DNA of 64,000 bases from Citrifermentans bremense (GCF_014218275.1 NZ_AP023213.1:2024001-2088000), one strand, 5' to 3'. Shown: positions 1 through 9,396, counted from the first letter of the stretch. Notes: generated from the sequence alone by a model not told the origin. Made by a program: numbers and translations.

Positions 1-783
1 CGCTCGATACTGGCGCACGACCCGAACAACCTGGGGAGCCTCGGCATCGCCATCTCCGAGGCGGTGGAGGACGCCGCCACCCATGACGATACGAACTACG
101 CTCTGGGGAGCGTGTTGAACCACGTCTGCCTGCACCAGACCGTGATCGGGCTGGAGGCGAAGGAGCAGATGGAACTCGCCGGGGACTACCCGGACGTGGT
201 CATCGCCTGCTGCGGCGGCGGCTCGAACTTCGCCGGGCTCGCCTTCCCCTTCCTCTCCGACCGCGCCAACGGGAAAAAGGTGCGCTGCCTTGCCGTGGAG
301 CCCGCTTCCTGCCCGACCCTGACCAAGGGTGTCTACGCCTTCGATTACGGCGACACGGCGAAGCTCGCCCCGATCACCATGATGTACACCCTGGGGCACG
401 ACTTCATGCCGCCGGGAATCCATGCGGGAGGTCTGCGCTACCACGGCGAGTCCGCCCTCATCTCGCAGCTCTACCACGCCGGCGAGATCGAGGCGAAGTC
501 GTACAAGCAGAACGCCTGCTTCGAGGGGGCGCTCCTCTTCGCCAGGAGCGAGGGGATCGTGCCGGCGCCGGAATCCTCGCACGCCGTGCGCGCCGCCATC
601 GACGAGGCGGTGCTGGCCAAGGAGGAAGGGAAGGAGAAGACAATCCTGTTCGGGCTCTCCGGTCACGGCCAGCTCGACATGATGGCCTACGACGCTTACC
701 TCTCTGGGGCGCTGGAGGACTTCGAGTACCCTGAGGAGATGATCCGGCAGTCGCTGGAGCGGCTTCCGAAGGTGTCGTTCTAG
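1..783 (+). CDS. trpB: Tryptophan synthase beta chain, TrpB2 type (5' truncated by window)
   Basis: The frame is open from base 1 to the TAG at 781-783, so the gene starts before the window; about 260 residues are visible. The protein joins indole and serine with PLP to make tryptophan. The glycine-rich phosphate-binding loop CGGGSN (about bases 211-228) and a C-terminal LSGHG motif are present. The opening reads like the TrpB2 branch (DPxNxGSLGxAIsEA) rather than the classical TrpB1 partner of TrpA; that subtype call is inference from remembered motifs. A GTG at 64 lies inside the conserved region and is not the real start. trpF follows on the same strand after about 200 bp, which fits a tryptophan role, although the spacing means they need not share a transcript. 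Confidence 0.85.
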   Translation, partial: RSILAHDPNNLGSLGIAISEAVEDAATHDDTNYALGSVLNHVCLHQTVIGLEAKEQMELAGDYPDVVIACCGGGSNFAGLAFPFLSDRANGKKVRCLAVEPASCPTLTKGVYAFDYGDTAKLAPITMMYTLGHDFMPPGIHAGGLRYHGESALISQLYHAGEIEAKSYKQNACFEGALLFARSEGIVPAPESSHAVRAAIDEAVLAKEEGKEKTILFGLSGHGQLDMMAYDAYLSGALEDFEYPEEMIRQSLERLPKVSF

Positions 784-918
784 GTAAACCGGGCTCCCCG
801 GAAGGATCGCGTCCATCCCTTCTCCTTCTGAGAGAAAGACCCCGAAGGGGCGGATGAGGGAGCCCTTGCCAAAGATCGGCCTGCTGGAATGGATGTTTCT
901 TCAGCCTGAAAAGATGGC

Positions 919-937
919 CCGCTTCGAAGCGGTTTTC
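919..937 (+). terminator. Possible weak terminator hairpin
   Basis: A perfect palindrome CCGCTTCGAAGCGG (919-932) is followed by four T. The stem is short, and it lies between trpB2 and trpF, only 45 bp before trpF. It could be an intrinsic terminator or just part of the low-complexity spacer. Confidence 0.3.
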
Positions 938-981
938 CCCGTTGCGAATGGGAAATTGAGTAATTTTAAGGGTATACGCCG

Positions 982-1602
982 ATGACAAAGGTCAAGATAT
1001 GTGGCATAACATCGCTTGATGATGCTCTCATGGCGGTTGAGGCCGGTGCCGACGCCCTCGGTTTCGTCTTCTTCGAGAAGTCCCCGCGCTGCTTGGGTCC
1101 GGATGCCGCCGCGAGGATCATCCGGGAGCTCCCCCCTTTCATCCAGGTAGTGGGGCTCTTTGTCAACGCCGAGCTCGATTTCGTCAACCGCACCGCCGAC
1201 ACCTGCGGGCTCGACCTGGTCCAGTTGCACGGCGAAGAAAGCCCGGCGTACTGCGGCCTCGTGCGCAGGAGGGTGATGAAGGCGTTCCGAGTGCGCGGCC
1301 CCGAGACTCTCGCCGCACTTCCCGATTACAAGGTCTCGGCCTACCTCCTCGACGCCTACTCCCCGGTTTCCCACGGCGGGACCGGCGAGCGCTTCGACTG
1401 GGAACACGCCGTGGCCGCCAAGGAACAGGGGAGGATCGTCCTGGCCGGCGGGCTCAACCCGGAAAACGTGGCCCAGGCTGTAGCCCAGGTCGCCCCCTAC
1501 GCGGTGGACGTCTCCAGCGGGGTGGAGCTTTCGCCCGGCCGCAAGGACCACGACAAGGTCAGGCGCTTCATCGCCGAGGCCAAGAAAGTTGCCATACCGT
1601 GA
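982..1602 (+). CDS. trpF: Phosphoribosylanthranilate isomerase
   Basis: 206 residues, the usual length for stand-alone TrpF. It isomerises phosphoribosylanthranilate to CdRP in tryptophan synthesis, in the cytosol. The N-terminus TKVKICGIT carries the catalytic Cys of the KICG motif, followed by GADALGFVF and SPR. The segment LLDAY with an Asp acid and the phosphate-binding LAGGLNPENV and DVSSGVE segments near the C-terminus complete a TIM-barrel isomerase. The upstream Shine-Dalgarno is weak (AAGGG at about 968-972). It follows a trpB2-like gene, so tryptophan synthesis is the sensible context. Confidence 0.95.
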   Translation: MTKVKICGITSLDDALMAVEAGADALGFVFFEKSPRCLGPDAAARIIRELPPFIQVVGLFVNAELDFVNRTADTCGLDLVQLHGEESPAYCGLVRRRVMKAFRVRGPETLAALPDYKVSAYLLDAYSPVSHGGTGERFDWEHAVAAKEQGRIVLAGGLNPENVAQAVAQVAPYAVDVSSGVELSPGRKDHDKVRRFIAEAKKVAIP

Positions 1603-1704
1603 GTCAATTCCTCTCCCGCCTCTCCCACGGGGCAGGGGAGTATGCATATGAGATCGTAGAACCTTTAAGCAAGAGCGGTTTTAACCCAAACCAAAGGAGT
1701 GGCA

Positions 1705-3303
1705 ATGAAGATTATCGTAACCGATGAAGTGGCTCAGGAAGGACTGGCACTTTTGCAGCGCGACCCGCGCGTGCAGATGGACATCAAGCTGGGACTGAAG
1801 AAGGAAGAGCTTTACGCGATCATTGGTGATTACGACGTTATCATCACCAGAAGCGGCACCACCGTGGACAAGCCCCTGCTTGACGCAGCGACCAAGCTGA
1901 AAATGGTCGCGCGCGCCGGCGTCGGCGTCGACAACGTGGATGTCGACTATGCCTCCGCCAAGGGCGTCATCGTCGTCAATGCACCTTTCGGCAACACCAA
2001 CAGCGCGGCGGAACACGCCATGGCGCTGCTGCTTTCCTTCTGCCGCAACGTCACCAAGGCAAACTCGTCCCTCAAGGGAGGCGCCTGGAAGCGCGCTCCT
2101 TTCACCGGCTACGAGCTCAAAGGGCGCACCGCCGGCGTCATCGGCCTAGGCAAGGTAGGGGGGAGGGTCGCCACCCGCCTCAAGGCCTTCGAGTGCGAAG
2201 TCCTTGCCTGCGACCCGTACATCGCCGAGAAAAGGGCGCATGACCTTGGCGTGAAGCTGGTGTCTCTGGACGAGATCATCCGCGTCTGCGACATCATCAC
2301 CGTACACACCCCGCTTACCGCTGAGACCAAGGGCATGATCGGCAAGAAAGAACTCGCCGCCATGAAGGAAGGGGTCATCGTCATCAACGCGGCGCGCGGC
2401 GGCATCATCAACGAGGAGGCTATGCTCGAGGCGCTCGATTCCGGCAAGGTGGCCGGCGCGGCCTTCGACGTATGGAGCCAGGAGCCCCCCGACACCGAGA
2501 CCCTGAAGAAGCTGATCGGCCACGAGAAGATGGTGGTCACGCCGCACCTTGGGGCCAACACCTTCGAGGCGCAGGTGAACGTGGCGGTGGACGTCTCCCG
2601 CGAGATCCTCCATTACCTCGACGAGCAACCGCTGGAAAACGCGATTAACATCCCGAGGTTCGACGCGGCGCTCATGGGGCAGATGCGCCCCTATCTGAAC
2701 CTGATGAACGTCTTGTCCGACTTCGTCATCCAGCTGGCCGACACCAACCTGAACAAGATCACCTTCACCTACACCGGCAACCTGGCCCAGTACGACTGCA
2801 CGCCGATCACGGTCCTGGGGCTTGCCTCACTTTTGAACCGCAGGGTCGAGCAGGACGTGAACATGGTCAACGCGCAGCTCGTGGCGGACAGCATGGGGAT
2901 CGTGGTCGAGGAGGTGAAGTCCAGCCAGACCGAGGCCTTCTCCAACATGATCACCATCACCATCGAGGGGCCCGGCGAGAAGAGGCTCATCAGCGGCACC
3001 CTGTTCGAAGGGGTCCCGCGCATCGTCAAGCTGCGCGACTACCAGATGGACTTCCGCCCGGAAGAGCACATGCTGCTCATGGCCTACGGAGACCGTCCGG
3101 GGATCATCGGCAAGATCGGCACCATCCTGGGCGCCCGCGAAATCAACATCGCCTCGATGAACCTAGGGCGTCGCGAGAAGAAAGGGGAGGCGATGGTCAT
3201 CCTCTCTCTCGACTCCGCGGTTTCCCCTGAGGTGGTGGAAGAGGTGAGGGCCGCCACCGAGGCGACCTTCGTGAAGCCGCTCTACCTCGTGACCGCGAAG
3301 TAG
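1705..3303 (+). CDS. serA: D-3-phosphoglycerate dehydrogenase (long form with ACT domain)
   Basis: 532 residues from the ATG at 1705; AAGGAG at 1694-1699 sits correctly for this codon, while the in-frame GTG at 1699 overlaps that site and is rejected. It oxidises 3-phosphoglycerate with NAD, the first step of serine synthesis. Seen: the Rossmann motif GLGKVGGRVA, NAARGGIINEE with the catalytic Arg region, and TPHLGA with the catalytic His. After about residue 315 comes an intervening (ASB-type) domain, then a C-terminal ACT domain with the DRPGIIGKIG motif. This architecture is that of the roughly 530-residue actinobacterial/deltaproteobacterial type, usually serine-inhibited. A strong terminator follows directly. 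Confidence 0.96.
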   Translation: MKIIVTDEVAQEGLALLQRDPRVQMDIKLGLKKEELYAIIGDYDVIITRSGTTVDKPLLDAATKLKMVARAGVGVDNVDVDYASAKGVIVVNAPFGNTNSAAEHAMALLLSFCRNVTKANSSLKGGAWKRAPFTGYELKGRTAGVIGLGKVGGRVATRLKAFECEVLACDPYIAEKRAHDLGVKLVSLDEIIRVCDIITVHTPLTAETKGMIGKKELAAMKEGVIVINAARGGIINEEAMLEALDSGKVAGAAFDVWSQEPPDTETLKKLIGHEKMVVTPHLGANTFEAQVNVAVDVSREILHYLDEQPLENAINIPRFDAALMGQMRPYLNLMNVLSDFVIQLADTNLNKITFTYTGNLAQYDCTPITVLGLASLLNRRVEQDVNMVNAQLVADSMGIVVEEVKSSQTEAFSNMITITIEGPGEKRLISGTLFEGVPRIVKLRDYQMDFRPEEHMLLMAYGDRPGIIGKIGTILGAREINIASMNLGRREKKGEAMVILSLDSAVSPEVVEEVRAATEATFVKPLYLVTAK

Positions 3304-3327
3304 CAGATCAGAGACAGCGAAAAGAAA

Positions 3328-3360
3328 AAGGCCCCGGCGAAAGCTCGGGGCCTTTTTTTT
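3328..3360 (+). terminator. Rho-independent terminator of serA
   Basis: Stem AGGCCCCG (3329-3336) pairs with CGGGGCCT (3346-3353) around a 9-nt loop and ends in eight T, 25 bp after the serA stop. Confidence 0.93.
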
Positions 3361-3370
3361 AACCTTTAGA

Positions 3371-3494
3371 GGTGGATCAGAGAGGACTCAGAGGTGCGCG
3401 GAGGTCACCGAGGTTAAATCAGGGGGGACTGCAGAACCGTTTAGTTTCCTCCGTGACCGCCTTGGCTTTTCCTCTGCGTCCTCTGTGATCCGCC
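3371..3494. repeat. Long imperfect inverted repeat (CAGAGGA-type spacer element)
   Basis: The left arm (3371-3413) opens GGTGGATCAGAGAGGA and the right arm (3448-3494) closes TCCTCTGTGATCCGCC, nearly complementary over more than 35 bp. It fills the gap between the convergent serA and DAHP synthase genes. A related, smaller copy lies at 17421-17485. It looks like a dispersed palindromic intergenic repeat; no ORF or transposase is associated. Confidence 0.7.
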
Positions 3495-3502
3495 TTTTCT
3501 TT

Positions 3503-4576
3503 TTAAGAGATCTTCCTCCCGCCGCATGCCTTAAGCCTGCGGTGCGCTTCACGCAGGGTGGCTTCGGTGGTCTCCCAGCTGATGCAGCTGTCGGTGATCG
3601 AGACGCCGTAGGCGAGGGACGAGGGATCGCCGTCCTTGGGCATGGGCTGGTTCCCTTCCTTCAGGTAGCTCTCGATCATCACGCCGGAGATGCTGCGGTT
3701 GCCGGCGACGATCTGGTCGATCACGCTCTTCATCACCTCGGGCTGCCGCTCGTACTTCTTCTCGGAGTTGCCGTGGCTGCAGTCGACCATCATGGTGGGG
3801 GAAAGACCCGCCTTGGCAATCAGCTCCTCGGACTTCGCTATGTCCTCGGGGGAGTAGTTCGGCTTCTTGCTTCCGCCGCGCAGCACCATGTGCACGTCGG
3901 GGTTCCCCGTGGTCTGGATGATAGAGGTCAGGCCGTCGCGGTTGATGCCGAGGAAGCTGTGGGAGTGAAGAGCCGCCTTCATGGCGTCGATGGCGATCTG
4001 GAGGTTGCCGTCGGTGCCGTTTTTGAACCCTATCGCGAAGGAGAGGCCGCTCGCCATCTCGCGGTGGGTCTGGGATTCGGTGGTGCGGGCCCCGATGGCG
4101 CCCCAGGAGAGGAGGTCGGCCAGGTACTCGGGGGTGATCGGGTCTAGCATCTCGGTTGCGACCGGAAGCCCCATCTCGGTGATCTTGCAGAGAAGGCCGC
4201 GGGCGATGCCGAGCCCCCTCGAGATCTGGTGGGTGCCGTTCATGTCCGGGTCGTTGATGAGCCCCTTCCAGCCGATGGTCGTGCGCGGCTTCTCGAAATA
4301 CACGCGCATGATCAAAAGCATTTCCTCGGAGACTTCCTTGGCAAGCGCGGCGAGCTTCTCGGCGTACTCGAGCGCCCCCTTGGGGTCATGAATGGAGCAG
4401 GGGCCGACGACCACCATGAGCCGCTTGTCCTCCCCCTTCAAGATCCTGGTGATGGCCGCGCGGCTGTTGCTCACGCAGGTCCCGGATTTCTCGGACATGG
4501 GAAAAACCTGTCTGAGGTCTGTAGGTGCAATGATCGGAGTGATGCTTTTTACCTTGAGGTTGTTGGTCTTGATCAT
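3503..4576 (-). CDS. aroF: 3-deoxy-7-phosphoheptulonate (DAHP) synthase, class I
   Basis: 357 residues, the length of the E. coli AroF/G/H family. It condenses PEP and erythrose 4-phosphate, the entry to the shikimate pathway. GPCSIHDP (about residues 58-65) holds the metal-ligand Cys60; KPRTTIGWKG follows about 35 residues later and binds PEP; a DCSHGN motif sits near residue 265. The roughly 50-residue N-terminal extension is where feedback inhibitors act in this family, but which amino acid inhibits this copy cannot be told. The ATG at 4574-4576 has GGGAG upstream. It is convergent with serA and separated from it by a palindromic repeat. Confidence 0.95.
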   Translation of the reverse strand: MIKTNNLKVKSITPIIAPTDLRQVFPMSEKSGTCVSNSRAAITRILKGEDKRLMVVVGPCSIHDPKGALEYAEKLAALAKEVSEEMLLIMRVYFEKPRTTIGWKGLINDPDMNGTHQISRGLGIARGLLCKITEMGLPVATEMLDPITPEYLADLLSWGAIGARTTESQTHREMASGLSFAIGFKNGTDGNLQIAIDAMKAALHSHSFLGINRDGLTSIIQTTGNPDVHMVLRGGSKKPNYSPEDIAKSEELIAKAGLSPTMMVDCSHGNSEKKYERQPEVMKSVIDQIVAGNRSISGVMIESYLKEGNQPMPKDGDPSSLAYGVSITDSCISWETTEATLREAHRRLKACGGRKIS

Positions 4577-4647
4577 CTGAGACTCCCGCGCTAGCAGTTT
4601 TTAATGTGCCGTAATCTAGCGCGTTTCTCATGACGTGTCAAAAAAAA

Positions 4648-4681
4648 ATACCCCCGGCGTTCTGAATTTTGCCGAGGGTAT
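4648..4681 (-). terminator. Bidirectional terminator, mainly for the pncB-pncA operon
   Basis: ATACCC (4648-4653) pairs with GGGTAT (4676-4681) and CGGC (4655-4658) with GCCG (4671-4674). An A-run at 4641-4648 gives a U-tract on the minus strand and TATTTTTG gives one on the plus strand. It lies 12 bp past the pncA stop. Confidence 0.85.
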
Positions 4682-4692
4682 ATTTTTGTTTG

Positions 4693-5325
4693 CTATCCGC
4701 GTCCATGGCGCGGCGGTGGCGACCGGTCCCAGACCACGGCGGCGCCGATGGAGGCGAGGGTGGTGACGTCGGCGCCGGAGTGGACCATCTCCGCCACCGC
4801 CCGGTCCGAGTCCCCCGGCCTCAGGTCGACCCCGCCGATGGCGTCGGTGAGAAGGGTCACCGAGAACCCTGCTTTCAACGCCTCCAGTACCGTCTGTCGG
4901 ACGCAGAAGTCGGTGGCGAGCCCTCCCACGTAGAGCCGGTCCAGCTCCATGCGCCGCAGCAGCATGATGAACGGGGTGCCGTTCTCGGTCACCCCCTGCA
5001 TGGCGGAGTAACCGTCGTCCCAGGGCGCCATCCCCTTGGAGATGACGATGGTGTCGCCCGGGAGCATGAGGGCCGGGTGAAACTCCGAGCCCAGGGTCCC
5101 CTGGACGCAGTGGGCGGGCCACTCGCCGCCGTTTTCCTTGAAGTGCTTGCTCTTTTTCGGGTGCCAGTCGCGCGAGGCGAAGATCGGCGCGCTCCTTTGC
5201 TTGAAGAGATCCAGATAGCGGTTGAGCGCCTGGACCACCAGGTCGCCCTGGGGGACGGGAAGCGCACCGCCGGGACAGAAATCCACCTGGGCATCTACCA
5301 CAAGAAGTGCTCCTCGGCGTTGCAT
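4693..5325 (-). CDS. pncA: Nicotinamidase
   Basis: 210 residues, isochorismatase-like fold. It hydrolyses nicotinamide to nicotinate and ammonia for NAD salvage. The catalytic triad is visible as Asp11 (VVDAQVDF), Lys97 (SKG) and Cys141 (ATDFCV). The metal site is Asp53/His55 (RDWH), with His61 and His72 placed as in M. tuberculosis PncA. The Shine-Dalgarno AGGAGG (5331-5336 on the minus strand) overlaps the stop codon of pncB nine bases upstream, so the two genes are probably translationally coupled. The product, nicotinate, is the substrate of the neighbouring PncB. A terminator follows. Confidence 0.94.
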   Translation of the reverse strand: MQRRGALLVVDAQVDFCPGGALPVPQGDLVVQALNRYLDLFKQRSAPIFASRDWHPKKSKHFKENGGEWPAHCVQGTLGSEFHPALMLPGDTIVISKGMAPWDDGYSAMQGVTENGTPFIMLLRRMELDRLYVGGLATDFCVRQTVLEALKAGFSVTLLTDAIGGVDLRPGDSDRAVAEMVHSGADVTTLASIGAAVVWDRSPPPRHGRG

Positions 5326-5334
5326 GGTCGCCTC

Positions 5335-6789
5335 CTATGCCGTATCCCCGGCGTGCTGCTCGGTCGCATAACGGTCTTGAATCTGGGACATGAGTTTGAG
5401 CCGCAGGGTGTTCAGCCCCTGGCTGATGGAGACCTTGTAGAGGTGGGGATTGACCAGCCGGTGACACCCCTGCGGGAGCAGGGAAAGCTCCCGCGAAGCG
5501 AGGTCGGCGCAGGCGTCAAGTGTGGGGGAGGGGGCGCACCTGACCCCCTCGCGCATCACCATGCTTCTCACCTCCACGAGCCTCGCGTTTGCAGGGAGGC
5601 GGATATGCTGTAGCGGGTTGGCCGGGTCGAACACCCGGTCCCCTGGCTGCAGCTCCTCGTTATACAGGGTGATCACGTCCTGGATGAAGGAGCCGTCCGG
5701 GGATACCGCACGCAGCACTTTTTTCCGATCGGGAAGGGTGGCCTTGGCCAGGTCGCTGGTCAGCTTAAGCTTCGGTTCCTCCCCCATCCGGACCAGCTTG
5801 TAGACGCCGCCCAAAGCGCCTCCTCCCTCTCCTGCGCAGGTGGCGAGCCTGGTGCCTACGCCGTAGATGTCGATCCTCCCCCCTTCGCCGCGGATCGACT
5901 CGATCACGTACTCGTCGAGCTCGTTGGAGGCGACGATCTTCACCCCCGGAAACCCTGCGGCGTCGAAGGCGGCGCGGACCTTGCGCGACAGGTAAGCCAG
6001 GTCGCCGGAATCTATCCTCACTCCCACCATGTCGTGCCCTTTTTCCTTCAGCTCGCGGGCTACGATGAGCGCATTGGGGAGGCCGCTTTTCAGGGTGTCG
6101 TAGGTGTCGATCAGCAGGATGCATGAGTCGGGGAAGGTGCCGGCGTAGTGGCGGAAGGCGGTAAGTTCGTCGGGAAAGGCCATGATCCAGCTGTGCGCAT
6201 GGGTACCCCGCACCGGGATGCCGTAGCACTTGCCGGCCATGACGTTACTGGTTGAGCGCACCCCACCTATGTAGGCGGCCCGCGCCTCGGAAAGCCCTCC
6301 GTCGGGACCCTGGGCCCGGCGCAGGCCGAATTCGAGGACGATGCCTCCGCTGGCGGCAAGCGTGATCCTCGCCCCCTTGGTGGCGACGAGAGTCTGGAAG
6401 TTGATTATGTTCAGGAGCGCCGTCTCGACGAACTGCGCCTCGGCGAGGCTTCCTTCCACGGTGAGGAGCGGTTCCCGGGCGAATACTACGCTCCCCTCCG
6501 GCGGTGCGGTGACGCTTCCCCGGAACCGGAAACCTTCCAGGTACGACAGGAACGCGGGACGGAAGATCTTGAGACCGTCCAGGTAGCTCAATTCCTCGTC
6601 GTTGAAACGGAGCTCCTCCAGGTAGCAGAGCGCGCTCTCCAGCCCGGCGAAGACTGCGTAGCTTCCGTGGAAGGGAGGGGTGCGGAAAAAGAGGTCGAAT
6701 ACGGCCGGTTGGTCCTGCATCCCCTGGTCCAGATAGCCGGCCAGCATGGTCAACTCGTAAAGATCGGTGAGAAGCGGCGAATAGCGCAT
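5335..6789 (-). CDS. pncB: Nicotinate phosphoribosyltransferase
   Basis: 484 residues, in the size range of the longer bacterial NAPRTases. It turns nicotinate, PRPP and ATP into nicotinate mononucleotide. The N-terminus [14 protein letters not shown] is typical of the family; RGTHAHSW at about residue 195-200 contains the His that is phosphorylated in the catalytic cycle; the VRIDSGDL and YGVGTRL segments form the PRPP side of the barrel. GGAGGGA precedes the ATG at 6787-6789. It stands between a TPR protein gene (18-bp gap) and pncA (9-bp gap), so it is the middle gene of a three-gene operon for NAD salvage. Confidence 0.95.
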   Translation of the reverse strand: MRYSPLLTDLYELTMLAGYLDQGMQDQPAVFDLFFRTPPFHGSYAVFAGLESALCYLEELRFNDEELSYLDGLKIFRPAFLSYLEGFRFRGSVTAPPEGSVVFAREPLLTVEGSLAEAQFVETALLNIINFQTLVATKGARITLAASGGIVLEFGLRRAQGPDGGLSEARAAYIGGVRSTSNVMAGKCYGIPVRGTHAHSWIMAFPDELTAFRHYAGTFPDSCILLIDTYDTLKSGLPNALIVARELKEKGHDMVGVRIDSGDLAYLSRKVRAAFDAAGFPGVKIVASNELDEYVIESIRGEGGRIDIYGVGTRLATCAGEGGGALGGVYKLVRMGEEPKLKLTSDLAKATLPDRKKVLRAVSPDGSFIQDVITLYNEELQPGDRVFDPANPLQHIRLPANARLVEVRSMVMREGVRCAPSPTLDACADLASRELSLLPQGCHRLVNPHLYKVSISQGLNTLRLKLMSQIQDRYATEQHAGDTA

Positions 6790-6807
6790 GGGGTCCCTCC
6801 ATTCAAG

Positions 6808-7371
6808 CTACTGAAACCCCTGTATTATAGCGTTTCTAAGTTTTTCTGCCAGTTCGGGGTCTACGATCTTTAGCGTGAGGTACTCGGCCTGCGCCTTTCC
6901 TGCCTGATCCAGAAAAAGATGCGCCAGACCCAGCTTGTAGAGGGCGTTGGCGTTGTCGGGCCAAAGCGCGAGCAGCGAGGTGTAGGCCTCTACCGCCTCC
7001 TGGTAGCGATCGGCCCGGAAACAGACCTCCCCCAGGTTGGAAAAGGCGAGGGCAAGCTTTGGGTCGAGAGCCGTGGACTTCTTCAGGGATTCGATGGCGC
7101 GCGGGTAGTCGCCAGTCAGGGCCTGTGCGGTTCCAAGGTTCAGCCAGGAGACTGAGTTGCCGGGAGAGAGGGCTATGCTCTTGCTGAAGGCCAGGGCGGC
7201 GTCTCCGTACCGCCCCTCGCTGTTCAGCAGCACCCCCGCCTCGAACCAGTCGTCCGCTTCCAGGTACTCCTCCTGGTCGATCGGCTCCCGCTGCGGCTTC
7301 GGTTGGAGATCTCCCGTGGTCAACCCTGCCATCAGGAGCAGCATGACGTAGGTCCCGGTCGCATGTTTCAT
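6808..7371 (-). CDS. TPR-repeat protein, probably exported
   Basis: 187 residues. A hydrophobic stretch (about residues 6-20, TYVMLLLMAGLTTG) suggests a signal peptide or membrane anchor. From about residue 40 there are three to four tetratricopeptide repeats with the usual W-LG/Y/A-P spacing (for example NSVSWLNLGTAQALTGDYPRA). TPRs bind proteins; no partner can be named. GGAGGAG lies before the ATG. It is the first gene of the pncB-pncA operon, but nothing in it points to NAD metabolism, so co-transcription is the only link. Confidence 0.85.
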   Translation of the reverse strand: MKHATGTYVMLLLMAGLTTGDLQPKPQREPIDQEEYLEADDWFEAGVLLNSEGRYGDAALAFSKSIALSPGNSVSWLNLGTAQALTGDYPRAIESLKKSTALDPKLALAFSNLGEVCFRADRYQEAVEAYTSLLALWPDNANALYKLGLAHLFLDQAGKAQAEYLTLKIVDPELAEKLRNAIIQGFQ

Positions 7372-7631
7372 CGCCGTCTCCTCCGCGAAAAGCTAAACCT
7401 TAACATGTTAAAATATTTTTAAAAGATACACGGGTAAGGAGGCAGGACGGTCAAACCGGGCAATTTTGCTGGCCATAGGGGAGTCTTTTCTGATAGATAG
7501 AGAGGGCCGACAGACAGTGATCAGCGATGGGCCGGGCCGGCGGATCTCCTCCCGGAACAGCACGGACAGCGTGATCTGTGGTGGCAAAGGTGCTGCTCAT
7601 CGCTTTTTAAATTTGGAAAGGGGCTCGATAC

Positions 7632-8477
7632 ATGGAACATCTGCTGATAGTTGGATGCGGCGCCATCGGACGACGCGTCGCAGAGCTGGCGCTAGGGCGG
7701 GGTCTGAAGGTGTCCACCTTCAGAAGGAACGAGGAACAGGTAGCAGGTGCAGCGTCGTACCAGGGTAACCTGGACCAGCCGGAGACGCTTTTCGGGCTGC
7801 CGACGAAGGGGTCAGGGGTGATCTACCTCGCCCCACCTCCTGGGGGAGGCCACGAGGATACCAGGATGCGCAACTTCCTCGCCTCCATCCCCACGGGAGA
7901 GGAGCCGGAAAAGATCGTTTACATCTCGACCAGCGCGGTCTACGGCGATTGCGGCACGGCGACGGTCACAGAGGAGAGCGAGACGAACCCGCAGACGACC
8001 AGGGGCAAGCGCCGGCTGCACGCGGAGCGCCTGGTAACGGAGTGGGGGAGGGAGCGCCGGGTTCCCGTGGTGATCCTGAGGGTGACCGCCATCTACGCTG
8101 CCGACCGCCTCCCCGTCACCCAGCTCACCACAGGGCAGCCGGTGCTGCGCGAGGAGGAGTCCCTTCCCAGCAACAGGATCCATGCCGACGACCTCTCCCG
8201 CATCTGCCTTGCCGCGCTGGAAAAGGGAAAGGATGGCGCCGTGCTCAACGTGAGCGACGGCTGTTCCACCACCATGACCAGCTATTTCAACGCCGCGGCC
8301 GACCGGCTCGGGCTCCCGCGGCCGCGCCAGGTGACTATGGAGGAGGCCCGCCGGGTGATGACACCGCTGATGATCTCCTACTTCTCGGAGGGGCGGGTGG
8401 TGTCGAACCGCAAGATGCTTGACGAGCTGGGGATAGAGCTCCTCTACCCGGACCTTGAGTCGGGGCTCAAGGCGTAA
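7632..8477 (+). CDS. NAD(P)-binding epimerase/SDR-like protein (YeeZ-like)
   Basis: 281 residues, Rossmann fold. The N-terminus has GCGAIGRRVAELA, a GxGxxG dinucleotide-binding loop; STSAVYGD matches the Ser-Tyr region of extended SDRs, but the catalytic YxxxK is replaced (the place reads RGKRRLHAE), as in atypical SDRs of the YeeZ group. RIHADDL and a C-terminal RVVSNRKMLDELG segment are as in nucleoside-sugar-epimerase-like proteins. The substrate is unknown. The ATG lies about 9 bp after AAAGGGGC. The 260 bp upstream hold nothing I can name beyond an AT-rich stretch at 7386-7435. Confidence 0.8.
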   Translation: MEHLLIVGCGAIGRRVAELALGRGLKVSTFRRNEEQVAGAASYQGNLDQPETLFGLPTKGSGVIYLAPPPGGGHEDTRMRNFLASIPTGEEPEKIVYISTSAVYGDCGTATVTEESETNPQTTRGKRRLHAERLVTEWGRERRVPVVILRVTAIYAADRLPVTQLTTGQPVLREEESLPSNRIHADDLSRICLAALEKGKDGAVLNVSDGCSTTMTSYFNAAADRLGLPRPRQVTMEEARRVMTPLMISYFSEGRVVSNRKMLDELGIELLYPDLESGLKA

Positions 8478-8566
8478 AGGATCCCGCGGCGCTCCCGCTT
8501 GACTTTCTCAGTCGCAGAATTAAGGTTTTCTGATCTTAAAATCAACCTGGATCGGAGGACTGCGAA

Positions 8567-9103
8567 ATGCTCGAAAAAGAACGGGATATTCTCAGACGGG
8601 ACGAACGTCCGCAAAGCGAAAGACGGCAGTTGGAGCGGGAGAGCGAGAGGGGAGATCTGCAGGGGCGGCACTCGACCTCGCCGATGGCGCAGATGGAGCG
8701 GATGTTCGACGAGGTGTTCAAGAAGCCTTTCTTCTCACTCTGGTCGCAGCGCATGGCGGGGGGGGAGATGGAGGAGCTCTACCTGCCGGTGGACGTTTTC
8801 GAAGATGGCGACTCCGTGGTGGTCAAAGCCGAGATACCCGGCATCCGCAAGGAGGACATCGACGTGCAGCTCTCCCCGGACAGCATCACCATCTCCGGGA
8901 AGAAGAGCAAGGAGGAGCGGGTCGAGCAGAAGGACTTCTACCGGGTGTAGCGCTCCTACGGCTCTTTCATGAGGACCTGCCGGCTCCCGGTGGAAACCAT
9001 CACCGACACGGCGCGCGCAAGCTTCAGGGATGGGGTTCTTGAGGTGCGGATACTGAAGAGCGAGGCGGCTACGCAGAGGGTCAAGAAACTGAACGTGGAA
9101 TGA
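8567..9103 (+). pseudogene. Small heat-shock protein (Hsp20/alpha-crystallin) interrupted by one in-frame TAG
   Basis: GGAGG (8554-8558) precedes the ATG at 8567. The frame encodes an Hsp20: a charged N-terminus, then the alpha-crystallin domain from LYLPVDVFEDGDSVVVKAEI. At 8948-8950 a TAG replaces the expected Glu codon of the family motif YRxERSYGSF. Beyond it the same frame continues RSYGSFMRTCRLPVE through the rest of the domain to a proper TGA at 9101-9103. Read through, the protein is 178 residues, normal for Hsp20. The stop removes the last strands and the C-terminal tail, so the truncated form would probably not fold. One GAG-to-TAG change explains everything; a sequencing error is possible. 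Confidence 0.88.
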
Positions 9104-9256
9104 CCCCACCTGGGAGGAAGGTAAAATGGCTGCGGCGAAAACCGCGGCCATTATTTTTGCCGCCTCCGATTTTAGCTGCTTAAAATTTAGGCAAAATGCC
9201 AGTTCGGGCCGATTACTCAGAGATTTATTTTCCCCGCCACGGCTTTTCCCACAGAG

Positions 9257-9265
9257 TTATCCACA
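9257..9265 (+). other. Perfect DnaA-box sequence
   Basis: TTATCCACA matches the DnaA-box consensus exactly and sits in a gene-free, AT-richer stretch. Only one perfect box is seen, so this is not proposed as oriC. Confidence 0.45.
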
Positions 9266-9396
9266 GTTTTTGTGGAAGACTAGCCTCTGGAATTCTCCAC
9301 TGAATATAACTAGTTGAATTGATGGGAGGAAGCGGGCCCCGCAGGGAGGCTTAAAAAGGGGGACGATGCGGGCGCGGATGCTGCCTGGCCCGCAAA

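Noticed and set aside
4628-5467. 279-residue ORF on the minus strand overlapping pncA and pncB in another frame
   Set aside because: pncA and pncB carry full catalytic motifs in their own frames; this one is arginine/proline-rich shadow sequence.
8948-8950. Recoded (selenocysteine or pyrrolysine) codon in hsp20
   Set aside because: Selenocysteine uses TGA; the expected residue is Glu, not a catalytic Cys or Lys; nothing in the window suggests pyrrolysine genes.
9257-9265. Chromosomal origin of replication
   Set aside because: Only one perfect DnaA box, no dnaA/dnaN/gidA nearby, and no AT-rich unwinding cluster.
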